Assembly: GCA_964541595.1 (NCBI GenBank)
Contig: CAZIRO010000145.1
Location: 1-7,193, forward strand
Origin: CAZIRO01 sp964541595
Lineage (GTDB): Bacteria; Acidobacteriota; HRBIN11
Reading direction: 5' to 3'
DNA length: 7,193 nucleotides
The notes under the pieces are model-generated. The model made no database searches and was not told where the DNA came from. It worked only from the letters and a program-made list of their open reading frames with translations. Positions 1-5,040 of this stretch are shown here, one piece after another (position 1 is the stretch's first letter; each line of letters opens with the position of its first letter). The translations under genes and the position numbers were made by a program.

Positions 1-13
1 GGCACGGACGCAC

Positions 14-42
14 TTGACAGCGGGGTACGGGGGTCCTATCAT
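14..42 (+). promoter_or_regulatory. Sigma70-type promoter for the suf operon
   Basis: The -35 element TTGACA at 14-19 is a perfect match to the housekeeping-sigma consensus. The -10 element TATCAT at 37-42 matches four of six positions, and the spacer is the optimal 17 bp. Transcription would start near 48-50, giving a leader of about 55 nt before the Rrf2 start at 104. It is the only convincing promoter seen in the window and would drive the whole gene cluster. Its presence also argues that the open frame running upstream to base 14 is not translated. The match is seen in the sequence; use in vivo is inferred. Confidence 0.7.
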
Positions 43-68
43 TAATAAGACATTTTTAGACCCAAAGG

Positions 69-85
69 ATCCAGATTATCTGGAT
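69..85. promoter_or_regulatory. Perfect inverted repeat, candidate Rrf2 operator
   Basis: ATCCAGA at 69-75 and TCTGGAT at 79-85 are exact reverse complements around the spacer TTA. The dyad lies about 20-36 nt downstream of the predicted transcription start and 7 nt before the ribosome binding site. Rrf2 proteins bind DNA as dimers at dyads and usually control their own operon, so this is the natural candidate operator, and binding here would block elongation or initiation. In RNA the same bases could form a 7-bp hairpin near the Shine-Dalgarno. Its CC-N9-GG spacing does not match the E. coli IscR type 2 site as I recall it. Confidence 0.5.
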
Positions 86-92
86 TGTCCCT

Positions 93-96
93 GGAG
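93..96 (+). promoter_or_regulatory. Ribosome binding site deciding the Rrf2 start
   Basis: GGAG at 93-96 sits 7 nt before the ATG at 104. It supports that start over the longer open frame beginning at a TTG at base 14, which lies in the promoter. Confidence 0.7.
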
Positions 97-103
97 CGGT
101 TCC

Positions 104-556
104 ATGCGGGTCAGTCGATCCGTCGATTATGCCGTGCGCGCCCTGATTTACCTCGCGATGCACGACGGCGGGGATCTGCACCGGATCGCTGAAGCCCAGC
201 GGATCCCACAGGCATACCTCGCCAAAGTCATGCATCGCCTCGTGCGCCGCGGCCTCGTGCGTTCCTCCGTCGGCCGTGACGGTGGCTATACGCTCCGAAA
301 ACCGCCGCACGCCATTACCGTGCGCGAAATCCTCGAAGCCGTCGAGGGAGAACTCCACCTCCTCGATTGCTACTTCGGTACCGAAGAGTGTTTTTTCATC
401 AATCAGAACTGTACCCAGTTGCGGTTCTGGAACCACCTGCAGCAACTCATTCTCCATACCCTGGAACAGACCACGCTGCAGGACCTGCTTCCGCAAACCT
501 ATGAACCGGAGGTTCCTCATGAGCGACCGGCGGCAGCCCAGGCTGCAAATCCGTGA
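104..556 (+). CDS. Rrf2-family Fe-S cluster-sensing transcriptional regulator
   Basis: A 150-residue protein, the usual size for the Rrf2 family (IscR, NsrR, CymR, RirA). The N-terminal winged helix-turn-helix covers roughly residues 1-68: the opening MRVSRSVDYAVRALIYLA is typical, the recognition-helix region is around IPQAYLAKVMHRL (34-46), and the wing motif GRDGGYTL is at 57-64. Three cysteines, C89, C96 and C103 (spacing C-x6-C-x6-C), occupy the position of the cluster ligands of IscR-like members, so an Fe-S-bound sensor is likely. First gene after the promoter, with a perfect dyad just upstream, it probably autoregulates and controls the suf genes, a role like IscR or the actinobacterial Rrf2-type SufR. 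The last 38 nt overlap sufC, so the Pro/Ala-rich tail (about residues 134-150) is read in two frames. The family is certain; the specific ligand (Fe-S, NO, iron) is inferred. Confidence 0.92.
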   Translation: MRVSRSVDYAVRALIYLAMHDGGDLHRIAEAQRIPQAYLAKVMHRLVRRGLVRSSVGRDGGYTLRKPPHAITVREILEAVEGELHLLDCYFGTEECFFINQNCTQLRFWNHLQQLILHTLEQTTLQDLLPQTYEPEVPHERPAAAQAANP

Positions 557-1340
557 CCTGCACGTTTCCGTTGAGGGCAAGCCGATTCTCAAGGGTGTCC
601 ATCTGACGGTCTATTCCGGTGAACTGCATGCCGTGATGGGACCCAACGGCTCGGGTAAGAGCACCCTGGCACTCGCACTGATGGGCCATCCGCGGTATGA
701 GATCACCGCGGGGGAAGTCTACCTGGACGGTCAGGACCTGCTCGCTCTGAAACCGCATCAGCGAGCCATCGCCGGAATGTTCCTCGCGTTTCAGTATCCG
801 CAGGAAGTCCAGGGAGTGCCGATGGGCCGATTCCTGTGGACCGCACTGACTGCACGGCGGAAACAGGGCGCCAACGGAAGCCCGGCGCCGAAAGACCTCT
901 TGCAGTTCGGGCGTTTCCTGCGCGGTCAACTGGAAACCGTGCAACTCGATCCGGATTTTGCCAATCGTTATGTCAACGTCGGTTTCTCCGGCGGGGAAAA
1001 GAAGCGCGCGGAGGTCGTGCAGATGATGGTCTTCCATCCCAGGATGGCAATCCTGGACGAGATCGATTCCGGACTTGACATCGACAGCGTGCGTATCGTC
1101 GCTGAAGCCATCCAGCGGCAGCGTGACGGAGATATCAGTATCCTGCTCATTACGCACTACCCGAGAATTCTGCACTATCTGGAACCCGATTACGTGCACG
1201 TGATGGTCGACGGACGGATCGTCCACACCGGCGATCAGGCGCTCGCACATCGGTTGGAAGAACTCGGATACGCAGGGTTCCTCCGGCAGATCCTGTCCGA
1301 CGCTGAACTGGCCGCCCTGCAGATTGAATCCATTCAGTAA
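519..1340 (+). CDS. sufC: SufC, ABC-type ATPase of the SUF complex
   Basis: A 273-residue soluble ABC ATPase, slightly longer than the usual 245-260. It shows Walker A GPNGSGKST at 41-49, the Q-loop glutamine Q92 in LAFQYPQEVQG, the SufC-type signature FSGGEKKR at 156-163, Walker B ending AILDEID at 177-183, the D-loop SGLD at 184-187 and the switch histidine H213. The combination of FQYPQE and GFSGGEKKR distinguishes SufC from transport ATPases. SufC binds SufB and SufD and uses ATP hydrolysis to rearrange the scaffold during cluster assembly in the cytosol. The ATG at 519 follows GGAGGT (508-513) by 5 nt and overlaps the Rrf2 gene by 38 nt, suggesting translational coupling; the frame is open farther upstream but that part has no SufC similarity. 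sufB follows after 22 nt. Confidence 0.97.
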   Translation: MSDRRQPRLQIRDLHVSVEGKPILKGVHLTVYSGELHAVMGPNGSGKSTLALALMGHPRYEITAGEVYLDGQDLLALKPHQRAIAGMFLAFQYPQEVQGVPMGRFLWTALTARRKQGANGSPAPKDLLQFGRFLRGQLETVQLDPDFANRYVNVGFSGGEKKRAEVVQMMVFHPRMAILDEIDSGLDIDSVRIVAEAIQRQRDGDISILLITHYPRILHYLEPDYVHVMVDGRIVHTGDQALAHRLEELGYAGFLRQILSDAELAALQIESIQ

Positions 1341-1362
1341 CTCGACCAGGAGGTAAGGTATC

Positions 1363-2769
1363 ATGGCGACGCGGACACCGAGTTTCCTTGACCTGGATTA
1401 CAGCAAATATGATTTCAAAGATCCGGAACAGTATGTCTATCGCACGCCGAAGGGGTTGAACCGGCGCGTGATCGAGGAGATCTCGCACATCAAGGAAGAG
1501 CCCGAGTGGATGCGTGCGTTCCGTCTGCGTGCGTTTGAGATCTTCCTGCGCAAACCGATGCCCACCTGGGGTGTGGACCTGAGCGAACTCAATTTTGACG
1601 AGTTCACGTATTACGCGCGTCCCACCGATCGACAGAGCCATTCCTGGGAGGACGTTCCGGAATACATCCGGCGCACGTTTGAGCGTCTGGGTATCCCGGA
1701 AGCCGAACGCAAGTTCCTCGCCGGTGTAGGCGCGCAGTACGAGAGCGAAGTCGTATACCACAGCCTGCGTGAAGACCTCAAAAAGCAGGGCGTGATCTTC
1801 GTTGATACGGATACGGCTGTTCGGGAATATCCCGATCTCGTACGGGAACACTTCGGTACCGTCATCCCTCCGGATGACAACAAGTTTGCCGCACTGAACA
1901 GTGCCGTATGGAGCGGCGGCAGTTTCATTTACGTCCCCCCCGGTGTCCGCGTGGATATTCCGTTGCAGGCGTATTTCCGGATCAACGCACAAAATATCGG
2001 GCAGTTTGAGCGTACGCTGATTATTGCGGACGAGGGATCGTACGTGCATTACATCGAAGGATGCACTGCACCCATTTATTCGCGGGATTCTCTGCATTCG
2101 GCCGTTGTCGAGATCATCGCCAAAAAGGGCGCGTACGTGCGCTATACGACCATTCAGAACTGGTCGAAAAACGTGTACAATCTGGTCACCAAACGGGCTG
2201 TGGCCTATGAAGACGCTACGGTCGAATGGATTGACGGGAACATGGGCAGCAAGGCGACGATGAAATACCCGGCCGTTTACTTGCTCGGACGGGGCGCGAA
2301 GGGGGATATTCTCTCGATCGCTTATGCCGGTGCGGGACAGCACCAGGATACAGGTGCGAAACTGGTCTTTGGCGCTCCGTACACCACGGGCAAGATCGTA
2401 TCGAAATCAGTGAGCAAGGACGGCGGTCGCACGACATATCGCGGGCTGGTCAAAGTGCCGAAGGGCGCGGTGGGCGTCAAGGTCACCGTCACCTGTGACG
2501 CGCTGATCCTGGACGAGCAGTCTCGCTCGGATACGTACCCGTACATGGAGATCGAGGAAGAACGCGTGAGCATTGCGCATGAGGCCACGGTCGGGCGGAT
2601 CAGTGAGGATCAGATCTTTTATCTGATGTCCCGCGGATTGACAGAAGCCGAAGCCCTCGCGCTGATCGTACTTGGGTTCCTGGAACCGTTTGCAAAAGAA
2701 TTGCCGATGGAATATGCCATCGAACTGAATCGTTTGATTCAGTTGGAGATGGAGGGGGCGGTCGGTTAA
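1363..2769 (+). CDS. sufB: SufB, Fe-S scaffold core subunit
   Basis: A 468-residue protein of normal SufB length. The N-terminal helical part (about 1-100, with KEEPEWMRAFRLRAFEIF) leads into the right-handed beta-helix core containing YVHYIEGCTAP and TTIQNWSKNVYNLVTKRA, then the C-terminal helical region with HEATVGRISEDQIFYLMSRG. Conserved residues include C234 in EGCTAP, which by position matches the E. coli sulfur-accepting C254, C378 in VTCDAL (matching C405), and H406-E407 in the HEAT segment implicated in cluster ligation. SufB forms the SufBC2D scaffold that assembles clusters from SufU-delivered sulfur. The start is decided by AGGAGGT (1348-1354), 8 nt before the ATG. The stop codon lies in a small hairpin (2761-2779), followed at once by a terminator-like stem. 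No unusual truncation or insertion is visible. Confidence 0.98.
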   Translation: MATRTPSFLDLDYSKYDFKDPEQYVYRTPKGLNRRVIEEISHIKEEPEWMRAFRLRAFEIFLRKPMPTWGVDLSELNFDEFTYYARPTDRQSHSWEDVPEYIRRTFERLGIPEAERKFLAGVGAQYESEVVYHSLREDLKKQGVIFVDTDTAVREYPDLVREHFGTVIPPDDNKFAALNSAVWSGGSFIYVPPGVRVDIPLQAYFRINAQNIGQFERTLIIADEGSYVHYIEGCTAPIYSRDSLHSAVVEIIAKKGAYVRYTTIQNWSKNVYNLVTKRAVAYEDATVEWIDGNMGSKATMKYPAVYLLGRGAKGDILSIAYAGAGQHQDTGAKLVFGAPYTTGKIVSKSVSKDGGRTTYRGLVKVPKGAVGVKVTVTCDALILDEQSRSDTYPYMEIEEERVSIAHEATVGRISEDQIFYLMSRGLTEAEALALIVLGFLEPFAKELPMEYAIELNRLIQLEMEGAVG

Positions 2770-2779
2770 TGCAACCGAC
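2761..2779 (+). repeat. Hairpin spanning the sufB stop codon
   Basis: GTCGGTT at 2761-2767 and AACCGAC at 2773-2779 are perfect reverse complements around a 5-nt loop. The sufB stop TAA occupies 2767-2769, at the top of the first arm. It directly abuts the terminator-like stem that begins at 2780, so the two form a tandem structure. Its function is not known from sequence; a 3'-end stabiliser for the upstream message is one possibility. Confidence 0.55.
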
Positions 2780-2827
2780 GGGGGCACCCGGATGACTGTT
2801 CGGGTGTCCCCCAATCCTTTTTCTTTT
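2780..2827 (+). terminator. Intrinsic terminator-like hairpin between sufB and sufD
   Basis: GGGGGCACCCG (2780-2790) pairs with CGGGTGTCCCC (2801-2811) to give an 11-bp GC-rich stem with a single G-U pair and a 10-nt loop. It is followed by AATCC and then a T-rich run with one C interruption (about 2818-2827). This is the form of a Rho-independent terminator. It lies within what otherwise looks like one operon, and no clear promoter is seen between it and sufD, so it more likely attenuates than ends transcription, lowering sufD-sufU-sufS expression relative to sufC-sufB. The offset of a few bases before the T-run may weaken it. Confidence 0.65.
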
Positions 2828-2877
2828 CGGCTACACTGAACCGTTTCAATCTAACCGGTCCGAAGACAAATTGCAAC

Positions 2878-2884
2878 GGGGGGA
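2878..2884 (+). promoter_or_regulatory. Ribosome binding site for sufD
   Basis: The purine run GGGGGGA at 2878-2884 precedes the ATG at 2892 by 7 nt. It favours this ATG over an in-frame TTG at 2871, which lies upstream of the purine run. The run lacks a perfect AGGAGG core, so initiation may be weaker than for sufB. Confidence 0.5.
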
Positions 2885-2891
2885 AATTATC

Positions 2892-4193
2892 ATGCCCGCA
2901 GAAACGGTAGCGATTGCGCTTCTGGAACATCCGGCAGCGCTCCAGCAGTGGTTGGAAGAACATCGGGGCGAGCCTGCGTGGTTGCGCGAATGGCGTCGGT
3001 TCTGTGCCCGGCAGGCGCAGGACCGTCTCACATGGCCGGAATCGCGCTATACCCGACTGACCGGGTTTCATCCAGAACGATACGGCTGGCCGACGTCTTT
3101 ACATACGGTCGAGCACCCGCAGGGTCAACTCGATCCCACATACACCTGGATCATAATCCGGGATGACACGATCTTTGTTGAACCCCCACGCCCGGAGTGG
3201 CAGGCAGGTGTCCGGATCACCCGGTTTCGCACACTCGTCGAACAGAACGATCCCCGGCTGCTGGCATTTCTCAAGGAGGAAACGCTGATCCCACTGGACC
3301 TCAGCAGGGCGTCGGCGTACCTGCTGGGCCTCTGGCAGGACGGTCTCTGGATCGAGTTTCTGGGGACTACATCTGATACGGTTCCCCATATCGGTATCCG
3401 TATCGAACGGACCCGCTCCGGCGAGGTCCTGAACATCCCCATCGTGATTCGCACCCATCCGCACGGTAGCGGCACCGTCCTCCTGGAAATGACCGCCGCG
3501 TCCGCCCATCTGGAGGGAATGGCTATTGTCGGGCTGGATGTGACCGTGGGGCAAGACGGGGCGTTGAACCTGCAGTGCGTCTGGAACGACGCGGAACGGG
3601 CCTATGATTTTGTCTTCTACCAGGCGGCGGTCCATCGGGATGGACGGTTGCAGTGGGCGAGCGGATGGTTTGGTGGACGTTTAACCCAGGGTCGCCATCA
3701 TATCCGGCTGCATGCACCGGGTGCGGATCTGCGGGATGTGCATGTGCTGTTCGGGCACGAACGTCAGCATTTCGATACGCAACTGTACGTTCAGCATCTC
3801 GGTCCGTATACCACGAGTGATGTACTCATGCGCGGCGTCCTGAAAGACCGTGCGCGCAATGTCTTTTACGGGATGGTGCGCCTGGAACCGGAAGCCCAGA
3901 ATGCGGACGCTTTCCTTGCGGATCACATCCTGATGCTCAATCCCGGAGCCCACGCGGATGCGATTCCGGCACTGGAGATCGAAGCGAATCAGGTCCGGTG
4001 CGGACACAGCGCATCCGTCGGAGAGATCGACGAAGAACAGTTGTTTTACCTGATGAGTCGTGGCCTGGATGAACAGACCGCGCGGAAACTCATCGTGGAA
4101 GGGTTCTTGGCACCGGCCATTGAAGCGATTAAACTAAAGGACGTGCGTGAACGCATCCTGACCGGTATTACGCGCAAATGGGCTGAGGAGTAA
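2892..4193 (+). CDS. sufD: SufD, scaffold partner subunit
   Basis: A 433-residue SufB/SufD-family protein of normal SufD length. The N-terminal helical part (about 1-60, with EPAWLREWRRFCARQAQ) matches the SufD style of beginning; the middle is a divergent beta-helix; the C-terminal family signature runs from GMVRLEPEAQNADAF through ALEIEANQVRCGHSASVGEIDEEQLFYLMSRG to the closing helices. C370 and H372 in RCGHSAS correspond by position to the C358 and H360 region of E. coli SufD, the histidine being implicated in iron or cluster handling at the SufB-SufD interface. SufD pairs with SufB and SufC in the cytosol. It lacks the SufB EGCTAP motif and is shorter than sufB, which separates the two paralogues. 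The stop is 3 nt before the sufU start, whose Shine-Dalgarno lies inside the last sufD codons, so the two are probably coupled. Confidence 0.94.
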   Translation: MPAETVAIALLEHPAALQQWLEEHRGEPAWLREWRRFCARQAQDRLTWPESRYTRLTGFHPERYGWPTSLHTVEHPQGQLDPTYTWIIIRDDTIFVEPPRPEWQAGVRITRFRTLVEQNDPRLLAFLKEETLIPLDLSRASAYLLGLWQDGLWIEFLGTTSDTVPHIGIRIERTRSGEVLNIPIVIRTHPHGSGTVLLEMTAASAHLEGMAIVGLDVTVGQDGALNLQCVWNDAERAYDFVFYQAAVHRDGRLQWASGWFGGRLTQGRHHIRLHAPGADLRDVHVLFGHERQHFDTQLYVQHLGPYTTSDVLMRGVLKDRARNVFYGMVRLEPEAQNADAFLADHILMLNPGAHADAIPALEIEANQVRCGHSASVGEIDEEQLFYLMSRGLDEQTARKLIVEGFLAPAIEAIKLKDVRERILTGITRKWAEE

Positions 4194-4196
4194 ATC

Positions 4197-4658
4197 ATGA
4201 GTTTCTACGAAAGCCAGATTTACGAATACCTGCTCGACCACTATGAAAATCCGCGAAACTATGGAACGCTGGAGAATGCGGACATCTCTTACGAGGAGGG
4301 GAATCCCTCCTGTGGGGATGTCATCCGCATCGATATCCGCACCCGGGAAGGACGCATCGAGGATATTCGGTTTTCCGGAAAGGGGTGTGTCATCAGTATG
4401 GCCGCGACCTCCATTCTGACCGAACGCGTGAAGGGCAAACCGCTGGAAGAAGTCCGCGCCATGACGAAAGATGACATGCTGGAGGCGCTGGGAATTCAGG
4501 TCAGTCCGATGCGGCTCAAATGCGCGTTGCTCGGACTGAAAGTGCTGAAAGCGGGCCTGTACGGCATCCACCGGTGGCCGGATGAGGAGGAACGGGAGAC
4601 CGCCCCCGCATCGACAGCGGATGCCGCATCGAACCCGTCCGTACGGCAGTCATCCTGA
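4197..4658 (+). CDS. sufU: SufU/IscU-type Fe-S scaffold or sulfurtransferase
   Basis: A 153-residue NifU N-terminal (IscU/SufU) family protein. The three invariant cysteines are C39 in NPSCGD, C64 in GKGCVIS and C109 in RLKCALLG, with D41 completing the usual ligand set. The residue before C109 is lysine, as in SufU (RIKCA), where IscU has histidine. However, C64 to C109 is only 45 residues, close to IscU and lacking the insertion of roughly 17-20 residues found in B. subtilis SufU, so this is a short-loop variant. SufU accepts persulfide from SufS through a zinc site formed by these ligands. The ATG at 4197 follows GAGGAG (4185-4190) by 6 nt. The last 25 or so residues are an acidic, Ser/Ala-rich, probably disordered tail. 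The stop TGA overlaps a possible ATG for the next frame at 4658. Assigning sulfur transfer rather than de novo scaffolding is an inference. Confidence 0.9.
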   Translation: MSFYESQIYEYLLDHYENPRNYGTLENADISYEEGNPSCGDVIRIDIRTREGRIEDIRFSGKGCVISMAATSILTERVKGKPLEEVRAMTKDDMLEALGIQVSPMRLKCALLGLKVLKAGLYGIHRWPDEEERETAPASTADAASNPSVRQSS

Positions 4659-4664
4659 TGTTGC

Positions 4665-4668
4665 GGAG
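4665..4668 (+). promoter_or_regulatory. Ribosome binding site favouring the downstream Rieske start
   Basis: GGAG at 4665-4668 lies 10 nt before ATG 4679. The alternative ATG at 4658 has no recognisable Shine-Dalgarno but would overlap the sufU stop by one base and could be started by reinitiating ribosomes. Confidence 0.4.
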
Positions 4669-4678
4669 TGTGCGAGCG

Positions 4679-5008
4679 ATGAGTCGATGGGTGCGTGTGA
4701 CGGAATTGACCGCGCTTGAAGAGGAAAATCGGCCCTATGCCTTCGAGGCAGAAGGGGAACCCATCGTGCTCATACGCAAGGGGGACACGGTATACGCGTT
4801 CCGGGACGTGTGCACCCATATGGAATACCCCCTGCACGACGGTACCCTTGAGGATGAATACGTGATCCGCTGCGCGTACCACGGCGCGCGGTTTGATATT
4901 CGAACCGGCGATGTGCTGTCGATGCCGGCATTTGAACCGGTCCAGACCTATCCCGTCCGGATTACGGATGGGATCGTATGGATCGATGTCGAACCGGAAG
5001 CGCGTTAA
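4679..5008 (+). CDS. Rieske-type [2Fe-2S] ferredoxin in the suf operon
   Basis: A 109-residue single-domain Rieske protein with no membrane anchor or catalytic domain. The cluster motif is complete: C45 and H47 in CTHMEYPL, then C65 and H68 in CAYHGARFD, that is C-x-H-x17-C-x2-H, with two cysteine and two histidine ligands for a [2Fe-2S] cluster. It resembles the small soluble ferredoxins of dioxygenase systems and NirD-like subunits. With no oxygenase nearby and its position between sufU and sufS, a role in electron supply for cluster assembly, or as an early cluster recipient, is the best inference; Rieske genes recur in suf operons of several phyla. Start choice is uncertain: ATG 4679 gives the typical beginning MSRWVRVTEL and has GGAG upstream, while ATG 4658 would add seven residues and couple directly to the sufU stop. 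Confidence 0.88.
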   Translation: MSRWVRVTELTALEEENRPYAFEAEGEPIVLIRKGDTVYAFRDVCTHMEYPLHDGTLEDEYVIRCAYHGARFDIRTGDVLSMPAFEPVQTYPVRITDGIVWIDVEPEAR

Positions 5009-5011
5009 CTC

Positions 5012-5026
5012 CCGGCACTTTGCCGG
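5012..5026 (+). repeat. Short perfect hairpin between the Rieske gene and sufS
   Basis: CCGGCA (5012-5017) and TGCCGG (5021-5026) form a perfect 6-bp GC-rich stem with a 3-nt loop; ACT (5008-5010) and AGT (5028-5030) can extend it past one mismatch. It lies between the Rieske stop and the sufS Shine-Dalgarno. There is no T-run, so it is not a terminator; it could affect sufS translation or mark an RNA processing site. Confidence 0.45.
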
Positions 5027-5030
5027 AAGT

Positions 5031-5034
5031 GAGG
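5031..5034 (+). promoter_or_regulatory. Ribosome binding site deciding the sufS start
   Basis: GAGG at 5031-5034, 6 nt before ATG 5041. It selects this start over an in-frame ATG at 4978 that lies inside the Rieske gene and would add 21 residues with no SufS similarity. Confidence 0.65.
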
Positions 5035-5040
5035 CAGACC

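Larger units (their letters stand above)
2770..2891 (+). other. Structured intergenic region between sufB and sufD
   Basis: At 122 nt this is the longest gap between the suf genes; the others are at most 36 nt. It holds the second arm of the sufB-stop hairpin, the terminator-like stem and T-run, and then about 65 nt in which TTTCGG (2825-2830) could pair with CCGAAG (2860-2865) with one wobble around a long loop. I find no good -35/-10 pair here: TACACT at 2832-2837 resembles a -10 box but has no -35 partner. The region ends in the sufD ribosome binding site. Confidence 0.5.

Noticed and set aside
14..103. N-terminal extension of the Rrf2 regulator from a TTG at 14
   Set aside because: The codons coincide with the -35 and -10 elements and the dyad, and Rrf2 proteins start at the MRVSRSVDYAVRAL segment, which has its own GGAG.
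276..518. N-terminal extension of SufC inside the Rrf2 gene
   Set aside because: The frame is open but overlaps the regulator's conserved wing and cysteine region; SufC family similarity begins only after the ATG at 519.
447..1364. Long open frame on the minus strand opposite sufC
   Set aside because: It mirrors the conserved sufC frame, has no recognisable domain or ribosome binding site, and is expected from codon bias in GC-rich coding DNA.
1511..1535. Direct repeat TGCGTGCGTT at 1511-1520 and 1526-1535
   Set aside because: It encodes the conserved SufB segment MRAFRLRAF; the repeat follows from repeated Arg-Ala codons, not from a DNA element.
1150..2343. 397-codon open frame on the minus strand opposite sufC/sufB
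   Set aside because: It overlaps highly conserved SufC and SufB coding sequence, its product is Arg-rich without any family motif, and no promoter or Shine-Dalgarno is seen.
2574..2580. Alanine instead of glutamate before the SufB HEAT motif as a missing active residue
   Set aside because: E. coli has Glu before His here, but as I recall this position is not Glu in many other SufB lineages, while the adjacent His and Glu are kept, so it is not evidence of a defective protein.
2824..2866. Long-range stem TTTCGG with CCGAAG as a riboswitch or antiterminator
   Set aside because: It lies downstream of the terminator stem and has a 29-nt loop, so it cannot preempt terminator folding; no known riboswitch consensus is recognised.
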